From assembly GCF_001570725.1 (NCBI RefSeq), contig NZ_BCNV01000009.1:62001-126000 (forward strand): a DNA stretch of 64,000 nucleotides. Direction: 5' to 3'. Every line of letters begins with the position of its first letter. Position 1 is the first letter of the stretch. Below are positions 18,252 to 26,080 of this stretch, one piece after another. The DNA comes from Paenibacillus amylolyticus (GTDB lineage Bacteria; Bacillota; Bacilli; Paenibacillales; Paenibacillaceae). Under the pieces are notes generated by a model, which ran no database searches, had not been told where the DNA came from, and saw nothing but the letters and a program-made list of their open reading frames with translations. The translations under genes were made by a program, and so were the position numbers.

Positions 18252-19207
18252 TTAATTCGCAGCTGTAGCAGGTACGAGCGTTCTTACCACAATTGGTTGC
18301 AGATTGTCCTCAATTTGAGGGCGGTATTTCTCAAACCACTCTGGCAGCATCAATTTTTGTCCAAGCGAATCAGCAGGTTCATCTTTGGCAAAGCCCGGAG
18401 GATCGGTAGCAATCTCGAACAGAATGCCGCCAGCTTCTCTGAAGTAGATTGCGTTAAAGTACTGACGATCCCGAACAGGAGTCGGTTGATACCCATAATC
18501 ACGTACAGCTTCGCTCCACTGTGCATGCTCTTCATCGTCTTTTGCGCGCCAAGCAATATGGTGCACGGTTCCTGCGCCGCCCATACCCAGAGGTATGCGG
18601 GTCACTGGAACATCTACGACATTACCGATATCCCCACTGGACCGGAAGCGGGCATACTCCTCATTTTCACCCACTCTGACAAATCCCAGGATTTTCTCAA
18701 GTGCATCCATCGTTCTTTGCGGATTAACACTGAACAGGACAGCACCGCCGAAGCCTTTGATCGCTCTATCTGTTGGAATCCCTTCGTGTGCCCAAGTGCT
18801 GGTTGCTCCTTCTTCACGTTCAACTAGTTCAAGCCGCAGGCCTTCGCTATCTTCGAATTGAAGCAGGTCTTCATTGAAGCGACTTGTTTTGGTTACCTCA
18901 ATGTTATACTGTTCCAGCCGGTTCTGCCAGAAGCCAATCGACCCAGGAGGAATGACATAGGAAGTGATGCCGACCTGACCTCCGCCAATTTTGCCCCGTG
19001 GTGATCCAGCCGATGGGAAGAAGGTGATGATGGTACCCGGGCTTCCGTGTTCGTCTCCAAAGTACAGATGATATACATCAGGTGCATCGAAGTTAATTGT
19101 TTTTTCACGAGACGAAGTCCCAGAACTCCGGCATAAAAATCAACGTTGGCCTGTGGATCTCCTGCGAAAGCTGTAATATGGTGAATACCTGCTGTTTGAA
19201 TAGTCAT
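18252..19207 (-). pseudogene. VOC-family ring-cleaving dioxygenase (MhqO/YkcA-like), frameshifted
   Basis: Two reading frames together give one protein of about 318 residues with two glyoxalase/VOC modules. Residues 1-36 (MTIQTAGIHHITAFAGD..LRLVKK) are in the first frame. After a run of six A at 19100-19105 the frame must shift by -1 to continue TINFDAPDVYHLYFGD. The rest, through ALEKILGFVRVGENEEYARF to the stop at 18252, is intact. The family opens catechol or hydroquinone rings and is induced by quinones. The shift is a one-base loss in a homopolymer, so a sequencing error, a true mutation or slippage are all possible. An MhqR-like operator lies upstream. Confidence 0.75.
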
Positions 19208-19299
19208 GATTAATTCCTCCTTGGTTTGGTAAGCATGTTTTATATTGAGTAGGTGTTAGAGATATTTGAGTTAGTTAGTTGATTTATAGTAATTTGTAT

Positions 19300-19317
19300 T
19301 ATCTTTAAATTAAGATA
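19300..19317. promoter_or_regulatory. MhqR-like operator upstream of the dioxygenase
   Basis: TATCTT-N6-AAGATA resembles the B. subtilis MhqR box (TATCTC-N6-GAGATA), which controls quinone-inducible dioxygenases. A second copy with identical half-sites lies at 19637-19654. Confidence 0.5.
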
Positions 19318-19338
19318 TATGATCTAGCGAATAATATG

Positions 19339-19569
19339 CTAGTCGTTATTTTGATTGGCCTGCTCTTGTTTCAATTTATCAGGAGTCACGTCATCGCCGT
19401 TTGGATCATAGATGGTTGCATTCAGCAGAATGTCGTTGACCGAACCGCGAAAAGTTTGCAGATATTCCTTGCGAAGACGAGCCTGTTCATCTTTCTCCAT
19501 CTCCGTCAATCCGCCCTCTTTGGCTTTTCTTGAAAGTTCATTTATTCTGGTCAATGTTGGGATCATCAT
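19339..19569 (-). CDS. DUF896 family protein (YnzC-like)
   Basis: This 76-residue protein has the family pattern: TRINELSRKAKEGGLTEMEKDEQARLRKEYL, a helical hairpin, then DPNGDDVTPDKLK near the C-terminus. DUF896 proteins are small cytosolic proteins of Firmicutes; B. subtilis YnzC is linked to the SOS operon, but no activity is established. Here it is followed by the dioxygenase rather than SOS genes. It has its own promoter with an MhqR-like box, so quinone or electrophile control is likely. Confidence 0.85.
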   Translation of the reverse strand: MMIPTLTRINELSRKAKEGGLTEMEKDEQARLRKEYLQTFRGSVNDILLNATIYDPNGDDVTPDKLKQEQANQNND

Positions 19570-19636
19570 CTTGATCTCTCCTCATGTAATGGATTAAAGA
19601 TATTTGTTCTTGGCTGTTATTTATATTTAAATTAAA

Positions 19637-19677
19637 TATCTTAAGTTAAAGATAAATGATTTGTGAGCGGTTGTCAA
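19637..19677 (-). promoter_or_regulatory. Sigma-A promoter with embedded MhqR-like operator (DUF896 gene)
   Basis: On the minus strand TTGACA (19672-19677) and TATCTT (19649-19654) are separated by exactly 17 bases. The -10 forms the left half of the inverted repeat TATCTT-N6-AAGATA (19637-19654), so a repressor bound there would block polymerase. A perfect AT-rich palindrome (19623-19639) adjoins it. Confidence 0.6.
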
Positions 19678-19751
19678 CTCTTTTATAAAAATTAAATTAC
19701 TGCCCCCGTTCCTCTGCTCTACTCCATGTTGCTTTAACTATGAATCCAGAC

Positions 19752-19801
19752 AAAAAAGGGCTAGCTCCGCATTAGTTTCACTTACTACGAACCTAGCCCT
19801 A
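19752..19801 (-). terminator. Terminator of the pspA-ydjGHI operon
   Basis: AGGGCTAG..CTAGCCCT stem with TTTTTT on the minus strand, directly after the ydjI stop. Confidence 0.8.
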
Positions 19802-19816
19802 CATGTATTTATTTGA

Positions 19817-20860
19817 TTAACCCAGCTTTTGACCACAATTTGGACAGAAGTTGGCTCCTTCATTTTTGGCTCCACAGTTCGGGCAGAAGTTTGGCTTCTT
19901 GTTGCCTTCTGTAGATGAAGAGTTACCTGAATCACCGTTGCTATTTCCCGCTGGCTTCTGGTCGTTATTCTGATTCTGAGACGAACCCGCATTGTTGTTC
20001 TGATTCTGGCCTTGATTCTGGTTCATGTTTTTCATCATTTCATTGGCCATGTTCATACCCATCATCATGCCCGCCATATCCGAAGCTGCGCCGCCGCCCT
20101 GTACTTTACCGGATGAGATACCATCTGTCATGCTAACCTGCTGATACTTTTGCAGATTACCGATCATCTCATGCGAAGCGGTCTTTGTAATCATATCCTG
20201 AATCTCTTTTGGATAGTTGAAGCTCATCACTTGGAAACCGGTAATCCCAATACCGATATCCATCATCTGCATATCCAGATCTTCCTGAATACCTTTGGCA
20301 ATATCCGAAGCATTGGCTTGCAGGTTGAACATATCCTTCCCTTCGCGGCTAATCCACTTCATTAGAAGCTGATCCAGCACAGAAGTGATTCGGATTTTGA
20401 CATCCTCCACCAGATAACTCTGCTTAATGCCTGCAATCTTATCGATCAGGGTGACATAGTCACTTACTTTGAAATTAAATGTGCCGTTGGCCCGAATCGG
20501 CATCCCGCCCGGGAGTTGTGGTGTTGGAATCAATACCGGACTTTGCGTACCCCAGCGCACGGTGAACTCTTTCGTATTTACAAATAGTACTTCGACCCGC
20601 ATGCCGCTGTTGAATCCGAATTTGAACCCTTTTAAGGTAGAAAGGAACGGAATGATCTCGGAATCAATATTAAATGATCCTTCGTCCTCGAAAATGCCTT
20701 CCACTTTACCGTTATTCAGGAAAATGGCGTCCTGACCGGAGCGGATAATGAGTTTACTCCCCTTCTTGATCTCCCGGTTGCTCCACTTCCAAAATATCAT
20801 GTCATCTCTGAACTCTTCCCATTCCACCACATTCGAAAATTGATTTCTGAAAAATCCCAT
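19817..20860 (-). CDS. ydjI: SPFH-domain protein YdjI
   Basis: The protein has 347 residues from the start MGFFRNQFSNVVEWEE (20860); an in-frame ATG four codons earlier is possible but is abutted by its ribosome binding site. An SPFH/virion-core-like domain covers about residues 20-230. Then come a Met-rich segment (MAGMMMGMNMANEMM), an Asn/Gln-rich linker and two C-terminal zinc-ribbon CPNCG motifs. In B. subtilis YdjI works with YdjG, YdjH and PspA at the membrane in envelope stress. Here it is the last gene of the same four-gene operon, before a strong terminator. Confidence 0.9.
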   Translation of the reverse strand: MGFFRNQFSNVVEWEEFRDDMIFWKWSNREIKKGSKLIIRSGQDAIFLNNGKVEGIFEDEGSFNIDSEIIPFLSTLKGFKFGFNSGMRVEVLFVNTKEFTVRWGTQSPVLIPTPQLPGGMPIRANGTFNFKVSDYVTLIDKIAGIKQSYLVEDVKIRITSVLDQLLMKWISREGKDMFNLQANASDIAKGIQEDLDMQMMDIGIGITGFQVMSFNYPKEIQDMITKTASHEMIGNLQKYQQVSMTDGISSGKVQGGGAASDMAGMMMGMNMANEMMKNMNQNQGQNQNNNAGSSQNQNNDQKPAGNSNGDSGNSSSTEGNKKPNFCPNCGAKNEGANFCPNCGQKLG

Positions 20861-20906
20861 ATTCGTTCCCATCCCTTCTATTTAACATACTTCGCAGACT
20901 CGTTTA

Positions 20907-21707
20907 CTAAAATGAACCTCTACTTCCACTGTGTGAATGACCGCCTCGGGAGGTACCTCCACCGCCGCCTCCGCCACCGTTGTTATTGTTCTTCTCGATT
21001 TTGCGCTTGGTTACGGTTGTACGGATGTAACGATCCTGACGATCAATGACACTGGAATTGCTTGAATCCTCATAAGTCGCTCGATTGACCGTGACACGTC
21101 CCCCGGAACGATAGGTCATCATACCAACAACAATACCGCCAAGAACCACCGATACTCCCAACTGAAACCAGCCGTTGAACAAAATATTGTTCGGATTCAC
21201 ACCGGGTTCATACCCCATATATTTGTAAGAGAGTTCAATATATTTCTCAAATGCGAGTTTATAATCTCCATTGGACAATTCAGAGGTAATTCGGGTACGG
21301 ATCGCATCAAGCCGCTGATCGCTCAGATATTCTTTTGCCTTATAAAATCCAGCCAGATACACTTCGCGATTATTCATATCCATCGTCAATATGACAGCAT
21401 TGCCAAATTTCTTATCGTACCCTAACCCTTGCTCATCATAAAAATCCTCCGTTAAGAGCATGACATCCTGATTCTCAACATTATTCGTTGTATAGATAAC
21501 AAAGTCTGTCTGCCGTTCCGCGCCATACTGATTCGCAAGTAGATTCAATTCACTTTTCTCCTGCTCACTCAGCAGGTTGGCCTCATCATAGATGAGATTT
21601 TTGCTCTCCGCTGCGGATGCCGATGACATAGGAATCGACGGTGCGACAAGGGTTATCATAAGTAAAATGAGCGTAGCCATCACGGCCAGAGGGGTTCTTT
21701 TCCTCAT
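20907..21707 (-). CDS. ydjH: TPM-domain membrane protein YdjH
   Basis: The start is the ATG at 21707, overlapping the ydjG stop (ATGA) with GGAGGTGG upstream. A signal or anchor segment (residues 6-25) is followed by a TPM domain (about 40-165; YDEANLLSEQEKSELNLLANQYG). Next come a second membrane segment (about 185-205) and a tail rich in Gly and Ser, ending GGGGGGGGTSRGGHSHSG. In B. subtilis YdjG and YdjH form the membrane complex that recruits PspA. Translational coupling to ydjG fits a complex. Confidence 0.88.
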   Translation of the reverse strand: MRKRTPLAVMATLILLMITLVAPSIPMSSASAAESKNLIYDEANLLSEQEKSELNLLANQYGAERQTDFVIYTTNNVENQDVMLLTEDFYDEQGLGYDKKFGNAVILTMDMNNREVYLAGFYKAKEYLSDQRLDAIRTRITSELSNGDYKLAFEKYIELSYKYMGYEPGVNPNNILFNGWFQLGVSVVLGGIVVGMMTYRSGGRVTVNRATYEDSSNSSVIDRQDRYIRTTVTKRKIEKNNNNGGGGGGGGTSRGGHSHSGSRGSF

Positions 21708-22735
21708 AAGAATCCACCTCCCATCATCCAGGAAACCAGCTTCAGTGACAGCAATGAGACCGCAGAGACTCCTGCGAACCATCCGGCCACTTTGGCTTTG
21801 CTGATCGGCGGTTTACCGACCACTTTACCTGTCTGACCATTCATGGCAAAGGTATACTGTGCACGATTATAGTCGTAGTTGACCATCCACACCGGCAGCA
21901 GCACATAGTCCGCATGTTTGAGCTTGGTATCAATCTGTTTGTCCGTGTAGCTCACGCTGCTATATCCGGATACGGTGGAGGCAATATAAGAATCAATGTA
22001 CGATCTCGTTTTATCCTTGGCCCGTGGAAAAAGTTCTTCGTCCGTATAACTGTATTTTTCCGCAATGTACCCCGCCAGATACGGGGTCTTGAACAATTTC
22101 AGCTGATTGTATGGAAAAGGCTCCAGCTTATCCATCAGCTCATCCTTCATTTTCTCCGATGCATCAATGGGCAGATTCACGTAATTCAGCCGAATTCTGC
22201 GGTATATATCGAAATGCTGTGTTTCCGTGTAATGGTAGTCGCCCTGGGTGTAGAATCTGACCTTGGTGCCACGACCATGCACTTCGATTTTGTTATGTAA
22301 CTCGTACAACCAGAACGGTACGTACATGCCGGTAATGCTCTGAATCCGATCGGCGGACATGAAGCCACTTGGCGTTAAGAGGCCGTTTTTACACCACTTT
22401 TTAAATGCCTGCTTGGCTTGATCCTTGTTAATGGAAAAGGGAATTACCATCGCGGGGGCCAGATTGCCCGTCAGCCGATCACTCAGTACAACCGCTGCTC
22501 CGCAGAAGCTGCATGTCGTCGCACTGGTCTCCGGCTCCGTCACGATGTCAGCTCCGCAGCTATTACAGTGGTATTCCTTGACCTCATTTTCGGTGAAAAC
22601 TTGTCTCTTCAACGGATCGGGGATCTGCTCTATGTTGTCCTGGCGGCCGCAGCTGGGACAGGATAATGCACCTGACACACTGTCAAAGATCATGCCACTC
22701 CCGCAGTTGGGACATTTATATTCAATAACCGGCAT
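21704..22735 (-). CDS. ydjG: Zinc-ribbon membrane protein YdjG
   Basis: This 343-residue protein has two N-terminal zinc ribbons: CPNCGSG..CPSCG (residues 8-30) and CNSCGAD..CSFCGA (56-80). A large soluble domain (about 90-300; FWLYELHNKIEVHGRG, LLPVWMVNYDYN) and a C-terminal hydrophobic segment (about 318-340) follow. It is the membrane partner of YdjH in the PspA system. It lies directly downstream of the pspA gene, with repeat copy G in the 149-base gap. Confidence 0.88.
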   Translation of the reverse strand: MPVIEYKCPNCGSGMIFDSVSGALSCPSCGRQDNIEQIPDPLKRQVFTENEVKEYHCNSCGADIVTEPETSATTCSFCGAAVVLSDRLTGNLAPAMVIPFSINKDQAKQAFKKWCKNGLLTPSGFMSADRIQSITGMYVPFWLYELHNKIEVHGRGTKVRFYTQGDYHYTETQHFDIYRRIRLNYVNLPIDASEKMKDELMDKLEPFPYNQLKLFKTPYLAGYIAEKYSYTDEELFPRAKDKTRSYIDSYIASTVSGYSSVSYTDKQIDTKLKHADYVLLPVWMVNYDYNRAQYTFAMNGQTGKVVGKPPISKAKVAGWFAGVSAVSLLSLKLVSWMMGGGFL

Positions 22736-22751
22736 CTGCTCACCTCAATGT

Positions 22752-22890
22752 TAACGAAATATGATTCTAATTGACACTGTATAGCTTCGCTGGCAGAACA
22801 AGCTTCCGATGCAGCTTTCTTTCAGAAAGCTTTTAGCTCGGCTTCTTCAGCTTATTTCTGCCCTCTACGTTGTAGTCTATATGTTAAATT
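22752..22890. repeat. Structured intergenic repeat, copy G (lacks the long stem)
   Basis: The outer stem is GGCAGAA..AAGC / GCTT..TTCTGCC. The long TTATCCCC stem is absent. The third stem is the enlarged AGCTTTCT/AGAAAGCT version also seen in copy B. It sits between pspA and ydjG and touches the last codons of pspA. Confidence 0.75.
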
Positions 22891-23591
22891 CCGTTCTTCA
22901 GCTTCTCTTGGATCGCTGCGAGTTCTTCCTCCGCACTTGGCAACGCACTCTCATTATTACCCGCATCTGCGTTCATGTCCCTCTCCAACTGGGCAATTAA
23001 TTCGTCCAAATCATCTTCCTGTGCCCCAGCACGAAGTTCTGCCAAAGCCTCTGCTTCGTTCAGCGCCTGATTCGCCTTGTCTTCCATGGCCTTCAATGCA
23101 GCATCAGCTCTGCCCGTAGATGCATTCCGTTCATTGGCCTGTTGTTGCGTCTTCGCATCTGCCATGCGACCTTTCAGTTCTGCATGCCGGGCCTCCAATT
23201 GCCCTAGATCGGCAACGAGCTTATCATTCATATGCTTCATCATCTTGGCTTTGGCGGAAGCCCGTTCATAGGCAGCCTGCAATTCGTTCCTTTTGTCAGC
23301 CAGCTTCACTTTCTTCTCCAGAAAACCACGTGCCTTGTCTTCGTCTCCCGACTCCGCTGATTTCTCAGCGTACCGCTGCAATTTCTTAACCTCGGCGTTG
23401 CACTCATCCAAAGCTCTCTTCGCCCGGCTCTCATCTGACAGCACCGCTGCCGTCTCCGCTTTTACCTGACCCAAATCACTGCTCAGGCTCCGCATATACT
23501 CATTCACACTCTTCTCCGGGTCTTCCGCCCGCGACAGCATGTGGTTCACATTGGCCTTCATCACGTCTCTAAACCTCGATAAGATTCCCAT
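22884..23591 (-). CDS. pspA: Phage shock protein A homologue (PspA/YdjF)
   Basis: This 235-residue PspA/IM30 protein starts MGILSRFRDVMKANVNHML at 23591 with GGAGGAACAAGTT upstream. The amphipathic N-terminal helix is followed by long coiled-coil helices (about 25-190, Glu/Lys/Ala-rich), ending in an acidic tail. Such proteins form ESCRT-III-like assemblies on stressed membranes. It heads the pspA-ydjG-ydjH-ydjI operon. A sigma-W-like promoter lies 50-75 bases upstream, as in B. subtilis. Confidence 0.93.
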   Translation of the reverse strand: MGILSRFRDVMKANVNHMLSRAEDPEKSVNEYMRSLSSDLGQVKAETAAVLSDESRAKRALDECNAEVKKLQRYAEKSAESGDEDKARGFLEKKVKLADKRNELQAAYERASAKAKMMKHMNDKLVADLGQLEARHAELKGRMADAKTQQQANERNASTGRADAALKAMEDKANQALNEAEALAELRAGAQEDDLDELIAQLERDMNADAGNNESALPSAEEELAAIQEKLKNGI

Positions 23592-23637
23592 AACTTGTTC
23601 CTCCTCCGAAAAGTTCATATGTATACTATAATACATG

Positions 23638-23665
23638 AATACGGCGACATACGTTTCACATTTCA
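23638..23665 (-). promoter_or_regulatory. Sigma-W-like ECF promoter of pspA-ydjGHI
   Basis: On the minus strand TGAAAT, 16 bases, then CGTATT match the sigma-W pattern TGAAAC-N16-CGTA with one mismatch. It lies 47 bases upstream of the pspA start. The B. subtilis operon is known to belong to the SigW regulon. Confidence 0.6.
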
Positions 23666-23783
23666 CGATGGCAAGTGGAGTTAATACGATCCAAATCCAT
23701 ACTATAACAACGCAATATAAGAAAAGACGAGCACTTATAGTGTCGCCTGATGACCTTATATAAACACACAAATCCCTTCCTAA

Positions 23784-24002
23784 CTACGGCTCGACCGGAA
23801 GGCTCTCCACCGCTGTGAAAAACACATCCAACAGCTCAACGTTATACGTCGTGCGGACGTATTCTTCGATCTGGGCTAACTCCTCTTCCCTTTGATACTC
23901 CAAGCATGGACGGCCCTCGCTCCACAGCACCCTGCACGAGAACTTTCCGACAACATCCTTAATGATGTGATCCGGTTCAGCCACTTTATGAATATCTCCC
24001 AT
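23784..24002 (-). CDS. Conserved-looking small protein of unknown function (72 aa)
   Basis: The start is ATG at 24002 (MGDIHKVAEPDHIIKDVVGK), preceded by GAGGGGATTTCAT. The sequence is acidic, soluble and probably alpha/beta, with EEELAQIEEYVRTTYNVELLDV near the C-terminus. I do not recognise a family. It lies alone between the pspA promoter and the divergent PrpR_N regulator gene. Confidence 0.6.
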   Translation of the reverse strand: MGDIHKVAEPDHIIKDVVGKFSCRVLWSEGRPCLEYQREEELAQIEEYVRTTYNVELLDVFFTAVESLPVEP

Positions 24003-24231
24003 ATGAAATCCCCTCATTTCTCTATACTTATCGTGTGCGATTATCCATTAATTTTGAAATAGTTAAGGATTCGATTCAGTGCACTTCATCACATTCAACT
24101 CGAAGCGTTATGGTGACATACCACTTAGGCATTTTGTAGACGTGACCGCGTTGGTTCTCCCATAGGTGCCATTCCTCCGCAAGTTGGCTATAATAAGGGG
24201 ATCAATGATTTCTATAAAAGGCAGGAAAATT

Positions 24232-25914
24232 ATGCGTACACGAGTTCACTTTATTGCTCCCTACGAATCGATGATTCCTATTATACAAGAGTGCATTCCT
24301 CGCTTTCCCCAGTTAACCATTCAGACGGACGTGGGCGACTTGGCAAACGGTGTGGAATTAGCTACTCAAGCTGAGAAAAATGGTGCAGAGATTATCATCA
24401 GCCGCGGTGGAACCGCCCAACTGATTAAGAAAGCAGTGACCATTCCCGTCATCGATGTGCAGCTATCAGGCTATGATATGATTCGTTCGCTTACACTGGC
24501 AAGCCAATTTAACGGCCAAACAGCCATCGTTGGCTTCTCCAACATCACCTCTGGTGCACAATCGATTATTGATCTGATGGATCTGCCCCTCAAGGTCTAT
24601 ACCATACATAGCTCGGAAGATGTGGCACGATTGCTCTTGGAGTTGAAGGCTTCCGGGTACCGCCAGATTGTCGGGGATGTGATCACCGTCAACACCGCGA
24701 AGACCTATGGTCTGGAGGGATTGTTAATCCAATCTGGCCAAGAATCTATCCTTAGAGCCATGGAGGATGCGCAGTTGGTCTACCGTTATTTGAGCAAAAA
24801 TCATACGATATCGATCATACTGAATGACCTGGTTACACAGGAACATCCCAATTTACTTATTTTAAATGAACGGAATGAAGTCGTATTCGAGAACCTGACC
24901 GATTTTGAGAAAAATCCGCTGACCGATAATCATATGTATCTAACCAACACCAGCCTGGATTTCCATCAATCCCACATCCAAAATGTGTTTATGGTGAACG
25001 ATTACCAGCTCACGGTTAACGCCTATGAAACGAATTTGGACAACAAGAGCTACAAGGTATATATGCTGGAAAAAGGACAACCCTATGCCTTTGCACAATT
25101 CGGCATAACAACGTTCACGGACGCATCGATGGAGCCCATTGTTGCTGAATCCCCTGCCATGCAGGCGGTATTGAATAACATTCGGGCACTATACGAGCAT
25201 CATGAACCGATCTATCTGCTGGGTGAAGCGGATTCCGGTAAATCTTTTCTGGTCAAACACATTCATCAGATGTACTCCGGTGGTGGGCTGCTATTACAGA
25301 TCGATCTCACGCAAGTTCCGCCCGGTCATTTGCACAAGATACCACTAGCCAAGGTTCGGAATGTAGAGATTAACCGTATGGAAGCACGTATGGAAGATGA
25401 GGAGTTGCTTTCTTTTATCCAGAGCTGCCTTCAAAGCCAGATTGGCGTATTTATACTCGGGGAACAGACATTGAACCCACAGTGGTCTCTCGACCTGAAG
25501 CTTAATACGATCATAATGCCAAATCTTGCGGATAGACCAGAGGATCTAGCTCCACTGATGCAGCATTTCCTTACGGGTTATTACCAGAAATACGGAACTA
25601 CTGCGGTGAGAATAAAAGAAGATGCACTACAGCTGATCCGGGATCAGATCACACATATGAACGTCAACCAGTTGAAGCATCTGATCAAGCAGGCTGCACT
25701 CAATGAACAGGAGTATGTAATTACAACGGCTACCTTGTCTCGCTTGCTGGATCAGCAACCTGTTTCAAGCCAAATGAAGTTAAGTGGAACTCTGAAGGAC
25801 ATCGAAAAGGAAGTTATTCAGTTCGTGCTCCAGGAGGAAAATAATAATCAATCGAAGGCCGCAGAGCGTCTGGGGATTAACCGGGCCACATTATGGCGTA
25901 AACTTAAAGATTAA
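24232..25914 (+). CDS. PrpR_N-domain transcriptional regulator with degenerate AAA+ domain
   Basis: This 560-residue regulator has, in order, an N-terminal PrpR_N sensor domain (about 1-190), a PAS-like region (205-290), a reduced AAA+ domain and a Fis-type helix-turn-helix (525-560, SKAAERLGINRATLWRKLK). The AAA+ part has a Walker-A-like GEADSGKS (331-338). It is shortened and lacks the GAFTGA loop needed for sigma-54 contact, so it probably acts with sigma-A. The start is MRTRVHF at 24232, with GGCAGGAAAATT upstream. It faces the kdgT-kinase-pdxA2 genes, which it most likely controls in response to a sugar acid. Confidence 0.85.
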   Translation: MRTRVHFIAPYESMIPIIQECIPRFPQLTIQTDVGDLANGVELATQAEKNGAEIIISRGGTAQLIKKAVTIPVIDVQLSGYDMIRSLTLASQFNGQTAIVGFSNITSGAQSIIDLMDLPLKVYTIHSSEDVARLLLELKASGYRQIVGDVITVNTAKTYGLEGLLIQSGQESILRAMEDAQLVYRYLSKNHTISIILNDLVTQEHPNLLILNERNEVVFENLTDFEKNPLTDNHMYLTNTSLDFHQSHIQNVFMVNDYQLTVNAYETNLDNKSYKVYMLEKGQPYAFAQFGITTFTDASMEPIVAESPAMQAVLNNIRALYEHHEPIYLLGEADSGKSFLVKHIHQMYSGGGLLLQIDLTQVPPGHLHKIPLAKVRNVEINRMEARMEDEELLSFIQSCLQSQIGVFILGEQTLNPQWSLDLKLNTIIMPNLADRPEDLAPLMQHFLTGYYQKYGTTAVRIKEDALQLIRDQITHMNVNQLKHLIKQAALNEQEYVITTATLSRLLDQQPVSSQMKLSGTLKDIEKEVIQFVLQEENNNQSKAAERLGINRATLWRKLKD

Positions 25915-25936
25915 CTTTAAGTTTACGTCTTTTTTC
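25897..25936 (+). terminator. Terminator embedded in the end of the regulator gene
   Basis: CGTAAACTTAAAG (25897-25909) pairs perfectly with CTTTAAGTTTACG (25915-25927), followed by a T-run. The left arm encodes the last residues (RKLKD) and the stop codon TAA lies in the loop. Confidence 0.85.
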
Positions 25937-26000
25937 TCGCCTTTATGTGTTGCATTTTTAAACAGTTACATATGTATTTTAAATTTACAATAATTTATTG

Positions 26001-26048
26001 TTGCTATATTAAACGATATGGGATAACATAATCCCTGCAAGCGCTTCA
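26001..26048 (+). promoter_or_regulatory. Candidate promoter and cre-like site of the kdgT operon
   Basis: TTGCTA (26001-26006) and TAACAT (26024-26029) are 17 bases apart. TGCAAGCGCTTCAT (26035-26048), just downstream, has the GCGCTT core of a catabolite-responsive element but an imperfect right half. Confidence 0.45.
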
Positions 26049-26080
26049 TAAAAACGATTACTTCATAAGGAGCTACTACT

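Noticed and set aside
23644..23659. Alternative sigma-W reading using TGAAAC closer to CGTATT
   Set aside because: The spacer would be only 9 bases; the TGAAAT pairing with 16 bases fits far better.
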